Shown here one piece after another: positions 16,924 through 25,051 of a stretch of DNA of 64,000 nucleotides. A program made the position numbers and the translations under genes. How positions within the stretch are numbered: the first letter of the stretch is position 1; each line of letters starts with the position of its first letter. The notes under the pieces are model-generated. The model did no database searches. It was not told the origin of the DNA and saw nothing but the letters and a program-made list of their open reading frames with translations. The stretch spans positions 124,001-188,000 of the forward strand of contig NZ_AWOR01000089.1 in the NCBI RefSeq assembly GCF_000761245.1, read 5' to 3'. The stretch comes from Comamonas testosteroni. GTDB taxonomy: Bacteria > Pseudomonadota > Gammaproteobacteria > Burkholderiales > Burkholderiaceae_C.

Positions 16924-16952
16924 TGTTTTTTAATTGGATCCCTTCCTCCAGC

Positions 16953-16984
16953 AAAAAGGCCCATGCAAGTGCATGGGCCTTTTG
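16953..16984. terminator. Bidirectional terminator
   Basis: AAAAGGCCCATGC pairs perfectly with GCATGGGCCTTTT around an AAGT loop, with A and T tracts on both sides. It can end transcription from both the EthD-like gene (+) and the Rieske gene (-). Confidence 0.92.
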
Positions 16985-17002
16985 CCTTGGAGGTTCTCGG
17001 GA

Positions 17003-18112
17003 TCAGGCTGTCGCTTCCTCGGCCTCCTGGGTATAGGCCACCATTCCGCGCGGAATGTACCTGCCTTCGCACTGGTCCAGATATTCGGCAGCCTTGGCGC
17101 GCGGGTTGTAGAACTGCTTGTACCAGATGCGGGCCTTGAGGAAGGCGCCGTCGCTGGGGATGAACAGCGGGTTCAGGCAGGGTGCCTTTTGCGACCAGAC
17201 TTCGAAGTCCTGGGCAAAGGCCAGGCGGCTGGAGTCCTGGTACTGTTTGGCCGCGATTTCATCCGCCTTGGTGGGCAGGCCGCCATGCGCGGTCTTAACC
17301 AGCAGGTTGTGCCAGACCTTGATCCTGCCGTCCTCGATGGGGGTATGCATGATCATCATGAAGGAGTTGAACATGCCGCTGACCTTGGAGACCAGGATGG
17401 CGGGGCCGTGGTACCAGGTGTCGGTGTGCAGATCGCTGCTGGCACCGCCTTCGCCCACCAGGGTGCGGTGACCGCCGCACTGGCGCTGGATGGCGTTGTG
17501 GCCCTTGAATTCGTTCTCGAAGCGCGCCACGGTGGAGCCGTGGATGGGGCTGAGGTGACCATAGTCGGCAATATTGTCCACGACCTCCATGGGGTGCTGG
17601 TTCAGCTCGCCCAGGTAGTCCCACTGGCCGTTGACATAGGTCTCGTCATGCCAGTCGCCAAAAGTGGGCAGATCGTAGTCGGGCTCGCCGCCTTCGGGAT
17701 CGAACCAGACCCAGATGGCGCCGTACTGCTCGACCACCTTCCAGCTCTTGACCGCGGCCGCGGCCGGAATGGCGCCGTCGTGATAGGGGATGTGGTTGCA
17801 CTTGCCGTCCGCGCCGAAGCGCCAGCCGTGGTAGGGGCAGCGGATGCCGTCGCCTTCCACATTGCTGCCGCCGCCGTCGATCACCACATAGCTGGTGGCA
17901 TTGGGCGCTGCCAGATGGGTCTTCATATGGGGGCAGTAAGCGTCCAGCAGCACGACCTTGCCGCTTTCGCGGCCACGGTACAGCGCGAAATCCTGGCCGA
18001 AGAAGCGCACGGCCACGGGCTTGTGGGTGTCGAGCGCACTGGCCTCGGAAATCATGAACCATCCACGTGGGTAGGTGAATTCACCGAGGCGGTAGTCCTT
18101 CGTGGTTGCCAT
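17003..18112 (-). CDS. Rieske non-heme iron oxygenase, KshA-like
   Basis: The 369-aa product has an N-terminal Rieske domain with CPH (in DAYCPHMKTHLAA) and CPYHGWRF, giving the two Cys and two His ligands, and a catalytic domain with DNIADYGHLSPIH, the D-x2-H-x4-H pattern of the mononuclear iron site. Its build (single alpha subunit, about 370 aa) resembles 3-ketosteroid 9alpha-hydroxylase oxygenase (KshA) and the Rieske sterol desaturases. The site sequence is distinctive, so the hydroxylated carbon is not predictable. No ferredoxin reductase (KshB) gene is in the window. The ATG at 18112 is preceded by GGAGACC. It ends the minus-strand run MFS, SDR, Rieske. Confidence 0.85.
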   Translation of the reverse strand: MATTKDYRLGEFTYPRGWFMISEASALDTHKPVAVRFFGQDFALYRGRESGKVVLLDAYCPHMKTHLAAPNATSYVVIDGGGSNVEGDGIRCPYHGWRFGADGKCNHIPYHDGAIPAAAAVKSWKVVEQYGAIWVWFDPEGGEPDYDLPTFGDWHDETYVNGQWDYLGELNQHPMEVVDNIADYGHLSPIHGSTVARFENEFKGHNAIQRQCGGHRTLVGEGGASSDLHTDTWYHGPAILVSKVSGMFNSFMMIMHTPIEDGRIKVWHNLLVKTAHGGLPTKADEIAAKQYQDSSRLAFAQDFEVWSQKAPCLNPLFIPSDGAFLKARIWYKQFYNPRAKAAEYLDQCEGRYIPRGMVAYTQEAEEATA

Positions 18113-18174
18113 TGCAGAGGTCTCCGTATTTAGTTTTGGACGGATGAATCTTCTGGCAAGTGGCGTCGCTGCGC

Positions 18175-18192
18175 ATACTCTGTTTGGACGAG
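18175..18192. promoter_or_regulatory. Putative steroid-regulon palindrome, site 3
   Basis: ATACTCT-GTTT-GGACGAG lies 63 bp upstream of the Rieske gene. The right arm matches the consensus in 6 of 7 positions and the left in 4. A second half-site, TTTTGGACGGATG, sits closer at about 18134-18146. The Rieske gene may thus have its own promoter, separate from the SDR upstream. Confidence 0.45.
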
Positions 18193-18270
18193 TGAAGGCG
18201 CGGCATTGATCTGGCGCAAATCGCACAGGGTTTGCCCTGGGTTGGGTGTTTGCGCACGCTTACATGTTGC

Positions 18271-19107
18271 TCACGCGGTCGCAGCCACGCGCTCTTTGTG
18301 AAGTGGTTGCAGGTCAATCATGGTGTAACTCTTGGCCAGTGGAAAAGCGTCTTTTTCAGTGCCCAGCCAGAACAGTGCCTCAGCAATCTCTTCGGGGGTG
18401 GAGGCACCATAGCGCTGAGCCAGCAGGCCGTCTTCGCCCAGCGTGGCCTTGACGGCCTCGGTGCTCACCACGCCGGGGTTGACGCTGAAGGCGCGCACAT
18501 TCTGCTGCTTGTATTCGGTGTTGATGCAGCCGGCCAGGCGCGCGATGGCGGCCTTGGAGGCTCCATAGGCAAAGCCCCAGCCGCCCTGGTCGGCGGGCAC
18601 GGGCGGGTTGTACTGGCCCGCAGCCGAGCACACATTGATGATGCGGCCGCCGCCTTGTGCCGCCATGGCCGGCAGCAGGCGCTGGGCCAGATGGAAAGGG
18701 GCGATGACATTGCCCTGCATGGAGCGCTGCAGCGACTCGGCCGTTATCTCGGGGATCAGGTGGTTGATCTCGCGGTTCTGGTAGACGGCGTTGTTGATCA
18801 GCAGATCGACACGGCCAAAGCGCTTCAGCACAGCGTCGGCGGCCTCGTCCAGGCTGGTGAGGTCCATCAGGTCCATGACATGCGCAAATACCTCGCCCCC
18901 TGCGGCCTCAATGGCCTTGGCTGTGGACTCCAGACTGCCGGACAGAAGCTGGCCATTGGGCAGGCGCAGCTGGTTGGCCATCTGCGCACCTTCGGTCAGC
19001 GTGCGGGCGGTGATGGCCACGCGCCATCCCTTGATGGCAAAGTGGACGGCGGTTGCCGCGCCAATGCCGCGGCTGGCTCCGGTGATGAGAACTACGGGTT
19101 GGCTCAT
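18271..19107 (-). CDS. Short-chain dehydrogenase/reductase
   Basis: The 278-aa product is a classical SDR with VVLITGASRGIGAATA at the N-terminus, LLINNAV, a serine in NVCSAAG and the catalytic YxxxK in FAYGASKAAIARL. The start at 19107 has GGAGACTCTC upstream. The gene lies 22 bp after the MFS gene and 158 bp before the Rieske gene on the same strand. A hydroxysteroid dehydrogenase or a 3-hydroxyacyl-CoA dehydrogenase role fits the context, but the sequence alone does not choose. The C-terminus (YTMIDLQPLHKERVA) lacks the usual GG-containing SDR ending, which marks it as a divergent branch. Confidence 0.85.
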   Translation of the reverse strand: MSQPVVLITGASRGIGAATAVHFAIKGWRVAITARTLTEGAQMANQLRLPNGQLLSGSLESTAKAIEAAGGEVFAHVMDLMDLTSLDEAADAVLKRFGRVDLLINNAVYQNREINHLIPEITAESLQRSMQGNVIAPFHLAQRLLPAMAAQGGGRIINVCSAAGQYNPPVPADQGGWGFAYGASKAAIARLAGCINTEYKQQNVRAFSVNPGVVSTEAVKATLGEDGLLAQRYGASTPEEIAEALFWLGTEKDAFPLAKSYTMIDLQPLHKERVAATA

Positions 19108-19129
19108 GAGAGTCTCCAATTTTTGAGGA

Positions 19130-20473
19130 TCAGGCGGCATTCATCTGCAACTGCTGCAGGCGCTGCTTATAGGAGCGGATGGCCAACGCGAAGAAAAGCG
19201 AAGTGATGACAAGAAGCGAGGTCACGCCCATCAGTGCCCAGCGCAGGCCTTCGGAGCCATGGGTTTGGGCAAAGTAGTCCGACAGGATGCCGGTGACCAG
19301 CGGACCCAGGCCCACGCCCAGCAAGGTCATGAAGAGATTGAGAAGTGCCGAGGCAACGCTGCGTTCGGCGGCAGTCACCATCTGGCTGACGGCGCTGTAT
19401 GAGAGAGTGGCAAACCAGCTCGCAAAAAAGCCGAACAGCAGGGCAAATGCCATGGCATAGGGGACCTTGATGCCGGCAACCGTCCAGAAGTCGGACACGG
19501 GCCAGAAAAACACGGCGACGCCTGCAGGCACGGCGCAGAAGGTGCCCATGGCGGCCAGACGCAGCTGCCAGCGCGAGTCGCGCTGGGTCAATCTGTCGCT
19601 GAGCCAGCCGCAGAACATGGCGCCGAACACGGCACCCAGGCCGCTGGCCAGGCCGAACACCAGGCCGGCGTGGGAGATGCTCATGCCGTGAATGCGCATG
19701 AAAAAGCTCGGCGCCCAGACACCGTAGCCATAACCTGCAATACCGGCCACGCCGCAGGCGATGCAGATATTGCGCAGCGGCGCCATGCCCAGCAAACGCC
19801 TGACCTGGCGAAACATTGATTCGCGTGGAGCGCTGCCTTGAGCTGCGGGCCTGGTGCTTTCATAGGCGCCACGTGCCGGTTCCTTGACAAAGAAATACAC
19901 CAGCAGAGCAAGAATTACGCCCGGAATGCCGAAGGCGAGAAACACGGAGCGCCAGCCGTAATGCTGGGCCACCATGCCGCCGATGACCAGGCCCAGCAGC
20001 GTTCCGAGGTTGGGGCCCATCATGAACAGACTGATGGCAAACGAACGCATCTTGGGAGGATACAGGTCCGAGACTATGGACACCGAGGGCGCCATGCCAC
20101 CGGCTTCGCCCACGGCCACGCTCATGCGGGCCAGCAGCATGTGCCAGTACTGCGTGGCCATGCCGCACGCAGCGGTGGCAAGGCTCCAGATTCCGCAGCA
20201 CAGGGCCACGATGTTGCGGCGGTTGCGGGTGTCGGCCAGACGCCCCACAGGCACACCCAGCATGGCATAGATCAGACCGAAGGCCAGCCCCGTGAGCAAA
20301 CCCATCTCGGTGTCGGAGGCGCCGAATTCCTGTTTGACGGGCTCCAGCAAAATAGACAGAACCTGTCGGTCAATGAAGGAGAAAATATAGACCAGCGCCA
20401 GAAGGGCGAGGCTGAGATGAGTGCGCCAGCTGACGGCGGGAGGCGGGGTTTGAGGGGTGTGCATGCGCTGCAT
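19130..20473 (-). CDS. MFS transporter (spinster-like), copy 3
   Basis: The product is 447 aa with twelve predicted spans. TM1 holds FIDRQVLSILLEPVKQEFG and motif A is GRLADTRNRRNIVALCC. It is paralogous to the carriers at 10203 and 14788 but on the other strand. ATG codons at 20473 and 20464 are both possible and neither has a clear ribosome binding site. It is divergent from the aldehyde dehydrogenase, with the regulon palindrome (20499-20516) between them, and leads the minus-strand run into the SDR and Rieske genes. Confidence 0.87.
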   Translation of the reverse strand: MQRMHTPQTPPPAVSWRTHLSLALLALVYIFSFIDRQVLSILLEPVKQEFGASDTEMGLLTGLAFGLIYAMLGVPVGRLADTRNRRNIVALCCGIWSLATAACGMATQYWHMLLARMSVAVGEAGGMAPSVSIVSDLYPPKMRSFAISLFMMGPNLGTLLGLVIGGMVAQHYGWRSVFLAFGIPGVILALLVYFFVKEPARGAYESTRPAAQGSAPRESMFRQVRRLLGMAPLRNICIACGVAGIAGYGYGVWAPSFFMRIHGMSISHAGLVFGLASGLGAVFGAMFCGWLSDRLTQRDSRWQLRLAAMGTFCAVPAGVAVFFWPVSDFWTVAGIKVPYAMAFALLFGFFASWFATLSYSAVSQMVTAAERSVASALLNLFMTLLGVGLGPLVTGILSDYFAQTHGSEGLRWALMGVTSLLVITSLFFALAIRSYKQRLQQLQMNAA

Positions 20474-20498
20474 CGTGCGAGGGGCCTAGGGTTATGCC

Positions 20499-20516
20499 AT
20501 CGTCTTTTTGGACGAC
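20499..20516. promoter_or_regulatory. Putative steroid-regulon palindrome, site 4 (divergent promoter)
   Basis: ATCGTCT-TTTT-GGACGAC stands between the divergent MFS and aldehyde dehydrogenase genes, 26 bp from the former and 73 bp from the latter. Each arm matches the consensus in 6 of 7 positions. Confidence 0.65.
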
Positions 20517-20588
20517 GACCGCGAAATCCGCAGGTCTGAGCATGTGCCTTCCGTTCATGGCTTTCAAGAGAAGTATCGAGGAGACAAA

Positions 20589-22013
20589 ATGACCCAGACA
20601 AATTCGTCCATCGGCATTCGCCAGCTGCTGGACATGCAAAAGCAGGCCTTTATCGAGGAGGCTGCGGTCAGCGCCGATGTGCGCATGCAGCGCATTCAGC
20701 AAGTCATCGACATGCTGGTGGAGCACAAGGAGGCGCTTTGCCAGGCCATGGGCGAAGACTTTGGTGGCCGCCCCGCCGTGTTCTCGCTGGCCAATGACAT
20801 TCTTGGCTCGCTGTCCTCGCTCAAGCATGCACGCGATCACCTCAAGGGCTGGCTGGGTGACTCCGAGCGTCCCAGCGTCAAACCCTTTGACATGTTTGGC
20901 GCCACGGCCTGGGTCAGGTACCAGCCCAAGGGCGTGATCGGCATCATAGGCACCTGGAATGCACCTCTGTTCACCTTGCTGTCGCCGCTGGCCTGCGCGT
21001 TCGCGGCGGGCAACCGGGCCGTGCTCAAACCTTCCGAAATTGCACCGCGTACGGCCCAGGTGCTGGCCGAGGCCGTGGCCAAGCGCTTTGATCCTCAGGT
21101 GCTGGCCGTGGTGCAGGGTGGTCCCGAAGTGGCCGCGGCATTTGCCGAGCAGCCCTGGAACCATCTGGTCTTTACGGGCTCCACCAGCGTGGGCAGGCTC
21201 ATCATGGCTGCCGCCGCCAGGAACCTGGTGCCCGTGACGCTGGAGCTGGGTGGCAAGTCTCCCGTGCTGGTGGGCGACTCCGCCGACATCGCCAATGCGG
21301 CCGAGCGCATCGCCGTAGGCAAGTCGCTCAACTCCGGCCAGCTTTGCGTGTCACCCGACGTGGTCTGGGTGCATGAATCCCGCCTGCAGGCGCTGGCCGA
21401 TGGCATTGCCTCGCAATATCAGGCGCTGTATCCCTCGGTGACAGGCAACGCAGACATGACGCCCGTGATCAACGAGCGCCACCATGCACGTGTGAAAGCC
21501 TATGTCGATGATGCCAAGGCGCGCGGTCTGACCGTGCTGGAAGTCGGTGCCGCGCAAGCCGGAGCAGACCGTCGCCTGCCGCTGGCGCTGGTCATCAACC
21601 CGCCAGCCGAAGCCGAAATCTCTCAGCACGAAATCTTTGGCCCGGCCGTGGTGCTGCGCAGCTTCCTGAACATCCGCGACGCCGTGGCCGCGATCAATGC
21701 CGGTGAGCGCCCGCTGGCGCTGTACTACTTCGGCAGCGACGAGACGGAGCAGAACTGGGTGCTGGACAACACGCTGTCCGGCGGCGTCTCCATCAATGAT
21801 GTGGTCATGCATCCTGCGCTGGAGGATGCACCGTTTGGCGGCGTGGGCGCTTCGGGCATGGGCCACTATCATGGCCGCGAGGGTTTTCTCGAGTTCAGCC
21901 ATGCCCGCTCCGCCTACAAGGCCGGCAGTCACGACCCGCGTCGCGAGTGGGGCATGCTGCCGCCGTACAACGAGCAGTTCGCACAGATGCTGCAGGCAGC
22001 AGTCACTCCTTGA
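20589..22013 (+). CDS. NAD(P)-dependent aldehyde dehydrogenase
   Basis: The 474-aa product has the family marks: VIGIIGTWNAPLF, KPSEIAPRTAQVL, GSTSVGRLIM (nucleotide loop), LELGGKSPVLVGDSAD with the catalytic glutamate, and NSGQLCVSPDVV with the catalytic cysteine. The overall form is like coniferyl-aldehyde dehydrogenases (about 475 aa). In bile-acid degraders that use aldolytic side-chain cleavage, a dedicated steroid aldehyde dehydrogenase (Sad in Pseudomonas sp. Chol1) oxidises the C22 aldehyde, and this gene could do the same (inference). The start follows GAGGAGACAAA. It is followed by a GC-rich repeat and then the 7alpha-HSD-like gene. Confidence 0.9.
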   Translation: MTQTNSSIGIRQLLDMQKQAFIEEAAVSADVRMQRIQQVIDMLVEHKEALCQAMGEDFGGRPAVFSLANDILGSLSSLKHARDHLKGWLGDSERPSVKPFDMFGATAWVRYQPKGVIGIIGTWNAPLFTLLSPLACAFAAGNRAVLKPSEIAPRTAQVLAEAVAKRFDPQVLAVVQGGPEVAAAFAEQPWNHLVFTGSTSVGRLIMAAAARNLVPVTLELGGKSPVLVGDSADIANAAERIAVGKSLNSGQLCVSPDVVWVHESRLQALADGIASQYQALYPSVTGNADMTPVINERHHARVKAYVDDAKARGLTVLEVGAAQAGADRRLPLALVINPPAEAEISQHEIFGPAVVLRSFLNIRDAVAAINAGERPLALYYFGSDETEQNWVLDNTLSGGVSINDVVMHPALEDAPFGGVGASGMGHYHGREGFLEFSHARSAYKAGSHDPRREWGMLPPYNEQFAQMLQAAVTP

Positions 22014-22020
22014 GCCGCTG

Positions 22021-22138
22021 CGCAGCTTCCCCCTCTGTGCCTCGCGGAAGGGGACGGCAGCCTCGCTGCGGGGCGGCGGGGCGGCGGGGGGGGCCGCGGG
22101 CCGCCCTGGGCCCTTGCTTCGCAGTCTCTGATCTGGAC
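22021..22138 (+). repeat. GC-rich dispersed intergenic repeat, copy A
   Basis: The stretch has CTTCCCCCTCTGTG, CGGAAGGGGACGGC, GCCTCGCTGCGGGGCGGC and GGGCCCTTGC. The first half resembles 35056-35129 and the second half resembles 50811-50875. It separates the aldehyde dehydrogenase from the 7alpha-HSD-like gene and can fold strongly; it may act as a terminator or REP-like element. No gene is seen in 22014-22319 apart from this and the palindrome at 22243. Confidence 0.55.
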
Positions 22139-22242
22139 CTTGCCTGATTCGCGGCTCTGCCGTGGTGCAGTGCTATCCATTTCAGGGGCTCAACTTTTGC
22201 GTGTCGACGCAAGCTGCGGAGGCTGACCATGGGGCTTGTCCC

Positions 22243-22260
22243 ATGGTCCGTTTGGCTGAT
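22243..22260. promoter_or_regulatory. Putative steroid-regulon palindrome, site 5
   Basis: ATGGTCC-GTTT-GGCTGAT lies 60 bp upstream of the SDR start at 22320. The left arm matches in 6 of 7 and the right in 5 of 7 positions. A TACAGA sequence 17 bp further on could be the -10 element. Confidence 0.5.
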
Positions 22261-22319
22261 GTCCTGAAAGCGTTTCGTACAGAGCATGGGCGGCTCAGAA
22301 CGCAATCATAGGAAGAGAC

Positions 22320-23090
22320 ATGAACGAGATTTTTCGCCAGTTTTCGCTGGAGGGGAAGGTGGCCGTGGTGACTGGCGCGGGCAAGGGTATCGGCCGTGCA
22401 TGCGCTGTCACGCTGGCCAAGGCCGGCGCAGATGTGGCGCTGTTTGCGCGCACCGAGGCGGACCTGCAGGCAGTCAAGGCCGAAATTGAAGCGCTGGGCC
22501 GCCGCGCCATTGCCGTGCAGGGCGATGTGAACAAGGAGGAAGATCTGGACAAGCTCATCGTCCGTACCGTGGAGGAGCTGGGCAAGATCAATGTGCTCAT
22601 CAACAATGTGGGTGGTGGCGGCCCCAACGACCCGCGCAAGGTGGCGGGCAAGGCGGTGGGCGACATGCTGGTGTTCAATGTGGTGCCTGCATACACGCTG
22701 ATCCAGAAGGCTGCTGCGGCCATGGAGGCTGCGGGCGGCGGAGCCGTGGTCAATATCTCGTCCACGGCCGCACGCTATTCGCAAAAGTACTTCAGCGCCT
22801 ATGGTGCGGCCAAGGCCGCGCTCAACCAGATGACGCGCTGCCTGGCGCAGGACTTCGGCCCCAGGGTACGGATCAACGCCATCGAGCCCGGCACCATCAT
22901 GACCGATGCACTGGCACCGTTTCTCACGCCGGATCGCAAGGAGCGCATGGAAAAAACCACACCCATGGCACGCATGGGCCAGCCCGAAGACATTGCCAAT
23001 GCCGCGCTGTTTCTGGCCAGCCCCGCATCGAGCTGGGTGACTGGCAAAGTGCTGGGGGTGGACGGAGGTGTGGAAGCTCCCAACTTCTGA
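22320..23090 (+). CDS. SDR, 7alpha-hydroxysteroid dehydrogenase-like (HdhA-like)
   Basis: The 256-aa product has VTGAGKGIGRA, VLINNVGGGGPNDP, the Ser in VNISSTAARYS and YGAAK. The NNxGGGGP motif and the C-terminal block (PGTIMTDAL, TPMARMGQPEDIANAALFL, SSWVTGKVLGVDGG) resemble Escherichia coli HdhA, the NAD-dependent 7alpha-HSD, more than a generic SDR. It would oxidise the 7alpha-hydroxyl of cholate or chenodeoxycholate derivatives. A 7alpha-HSD has been reported from C. testosteroni, to my recollection, and this may be that gene. The start follows GGAAGAG, and a terminator lies 46 bp after the stop. Confidence 0.82.
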   Translation: MNEIFRQFSLEGKVAVVTGAGKGIGRACAVTLAKAGADVALFARTEADLQAVKAEIEALGRRAIAVQGDVNKEEDLDKLIVRTVEELGKINVLINNVGGGGPNDPRKVAGKAVGDMLVFNVVPAYTLIQKAAAAMEAAGGGAVVNISSTAARYSQKYFSAYGAAKAALNQMTRCLAQDFGPRVRINAIEPGTIMTDALAPFLTPDRKERMEKTTPMARMGQPEDIANAALFLASPASSWVTGKVLGVDGGVEAPNF

Positions 23091-23137
23091 GTCTGATGAC
23101 ATCGCTCAGGCGGCTGCGACCGCTTGGCACAGGACAA

Positions 23138-23158
23138 GGGGAGCTTGGCTCCCTTTTT
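23138..23158 (+). terminator. Rho-independent terminator
   Basis: GGGAGC and GCTCCC form the stem with a TTG loop, then TTTTT (23154-23158). It ends the 7alpha-HSD-like transcript. The 23159-23349 gap shows no gene. Confidence 0.8.
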
Positions 23159-23349
23159 CTATGCCCTGTTGACGATGTCGCTTGAGCCGATTAGCAGCAG
23201 GAATCGAGCCGTTGCTTTCCCGGTCAAGCGCAAATGCAACGTCTGCAAGCTGCTGCCCGGATGGCGTGAGCGGTGCTGGCCCGAAGTGGCTTCAGCATGC
23301 CATCGCCATCGCCTGAGCCGCCTGTCAGCTGTCTGGTGGCCGGCCGTGG

Positions 23350-24285
23350 TCATGCCCTGGAGCGGATCTGCTCCTGCATCAGGTCCACGAAGGCCTTGAC
23401 CTTTGCCGGCCGGAATCGTGCGGTCGGGAACACGGCATGAATGCCCCCCGATGGCAGTTCCCACCTGGGCAGCACCTGTATCAGCGTGCCGTTCTTCAAA
23501 TCATCGGCCACGGCGAAGTCGGGCAATACCGACAAGCCCGCCCCATGACGCACGGCTTCGCGCACGGCCAGTGTCGCATCGAGCGAGATCACCGGGTGCA
23601 CCGTCACGCTCTGACGCTCCAGCTCGCTGCGCGAGAAGCTCCAGTTGCAGGGGTCACGCAAGGCCGTGTTCGCGACAAAGGGCAACTCGCTGATGTGCCG
23701 CGGCTGTTTGAGCTGCGTCACCTGCCGGCGCAATGAGGCAGCGGCAACCAGCAATTGCCTGAAGCTTCCGATCTGACGGGCCTGCACATTCAAGTGTGAA
23801 AGCCAGCCGACGCGGATTGCCAGCTCGACCTGCCCCGACATCAGATCAAGTGGCTGGTCGCTGAACACGGCGTCCACCTTGCATTGGGGATAGTGCCGCG
23901 TGAACTCCGTGATGGCCGGCACCACTGCCGTAATGCCATAGTCCAGCGGGGCGGTCAGACGCAAGGTTCCCGAAGGCTCGGCCGCCGCTTCCCCCAGCTC
24001 GTCGAAAGCATCACCCGCTTCCTTGAGGATGGATGCGCAGCGTTGATAGAAGATCCGGCCTGCGTCGGTGGCAACGACCTTGCGGGTGGTGCGAGTCAGA
24101 AGCGTCGTGTGGAATTCGCTCTCCAGCCTTGCGACCTGCTGGCTGACCACGGCCTTGGTGATGCCCAGCCGGTCCGCGGCCGCCGTGAAACTGCCGGTTT
24201 CCACCACGGCCGCAAAGTAGGCCAGGCGCTTGAGATTGGCAAGCTTGCCGGCGACGGATTCTTCTGAATTGTTTGCTATTGACAT
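23350..24285 (-). CDS. LysR-type transcriptional regulator
   Basis: The 311-aa product has the LysR helix-turn-helix near residues 20-80 (FAAVVETGSFTAAADRLGITKAVVSQQVARLE) and a periplasmic-binding-like effector domain. It is divergent from the DsbA-like gene at 24353, which together with the metallo-beta-lactamase-fold and SnoaL genes is the likely target, as LysR regulators usually control a divergent neighbour. The ATG at 24285 lies only a few bases from a promoter-like TTGACA-N17-TAGATA on the minus strand, so the message may have a very short leader or start differently. No steroid link is evident. Confidence 0.9.
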   Translation of the reverse strand: MSIANNSEESVAGKLANLKRLAYFAAVVETGSFTAAADRLGITKAVVSQQVARLESEFHTTLLTRTTRKVVATDAGRIFYQRCASILKEAGDAFDELGEAAAEPSGTLRLTAPLDYGITAVVPAITEFTRHYPQCKVDAVFSDQPLDLMSGQVELAIRVGWLSHLNVQARQIGSFRQLLVAAASLRRQVTQLKQPRHISELPFVANTALRDPCNWSFSRSELERQSVTVHPVISLDATLAVREAVRHGAGLSVLPDFAVADDLKNGTLIQVLPRWELPSGGIHAVFPTARFRPAKVKAFVDLMQEQIRSRA

Positions 24286-24291
24286 ACAGTT

Positions 24292-24320
24292 TATCTATTC
24301 GATCAGGCTTTTTCTGTCAA
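24292..24320 (-). promoter_or_regulatory. Candidate sigma70 promoter for the LysR gene
   Basis: On the minus strand TTGACA (24320-24315) is followed after exactly 17 bp by TAGATA (24297-24292). The -35 is perfect and the -10 partial. The spacing puts the transcript start almost on the LysR ATG. Confidence 0.45.
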
Positions 24321-24352
24321 TGCTTTGTTCCTAAGATCACGGTATTGAAGCA

Positions 24353-25003
24353 ATGGAGCCCTCGGTGACCAAGACCCTGCATTACGTATTCGACCCCCTG
24401 TGCGGCTGGTGCTACGGTGCCTCAGCAGCGGTGGCGGCTCTGGGCAAAGCGCCTGGGGTCGAACTGCGCCTGCTGCCCAGCGGCCTTTTCGCAGGCGCAG
24501 GTGCACGTCTCATGGACGATGGCTTTGCAGCCTATGCCTGGGGCAACGATCAGCGAATCGAGCGCCTGACGGGCCAGCGCTTTAGCGAGCACTACCGCAG
24601 CCATGTGCTGTCGGATCGTCAGCAACTGTTCGACAGCGGCCCGGCCACCCTGGCGCTGAGCGCTGTCAGTCTGTGCACTCCAGAGCGTGAGCTTGACGCC
24701 CTTGAGGCCATTCAGCATGCCCGCTTCGTCAATGGCGAGGACATCACGCAACCGGACACGCTGATGGCCGTTCTGCAGGCCCTGGGGCTGGAGCAGGCTG
24801 CTGCAAGCCTGCTGCGCTCTGATGGCGAACTGCTGGCTGCCAATCGCGCCCGCATCGAAGGGGCAAAGGCGCTGCAAAGCCAGCTTGGCGCGCGTGGCGT
24901 TCCAAGCTTCATCCTGGAAACCAGTGGCCAGCGCCAATTGCTGAACTCCAGTGCCGCTTACTCCAATCCGCAGGCCTTTGCCGAGCAAATCGCCAAGGCC
25001 TGA
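24353..25003 (+). CDS. DsbA-family thioredoxin-fold protein (CGWC)
   Basis: The product is 216 aa from the ATG. A GTG at 24365 has GGAG six bases upstream and is the likelier start, giving 212 aa. A CGWC active site (C17-C20) follows FDPL, and the thioredoxin-fold cis-proline segment GVPSF appears near residue 182. There is no signal peptide, so it is a cytoplasmic member of the DsbA/FrnE-like group, which includes disulfide oxidoreductases and glutathione S-transferase kappa or HCCA isomerase relatives. It begins a forward run with the metallo-beta-lactamase-fold and SnoaL genes, divergent from a LysR regulator. Confidence 0.8.
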   Translation: MEPSVTKTLHYVFDPLCGWCYGASAAVAALGKAPGVELRLLPSGLFAGAGARLMDDGFAAYAWGNDQRIERLTGQRFSEHYRSHVLSDRQQLFDSGPATLALSAVSLCTPERELDALEAIQHARFVNGEDITQPDTLMAVLQALGLEQAAASLLRSDGELLAANRARIEGAKALQSQLGARGVPSFILETSGQRQLLNSSAAYSNPQAFAEQIAKA

Positions 25004-25051
25004 GGCTTTCGCTTTCAACCCCGCCATCCCGAAATTCACCGGAGAACCATC

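Noticed and set aside
23180..23200. GACGATG near the end of the 7alpha-HSD-like transcript as another regulon site
   Set aside because: It lies in a convergent region with no promoter to serve and no inverted partner arm.
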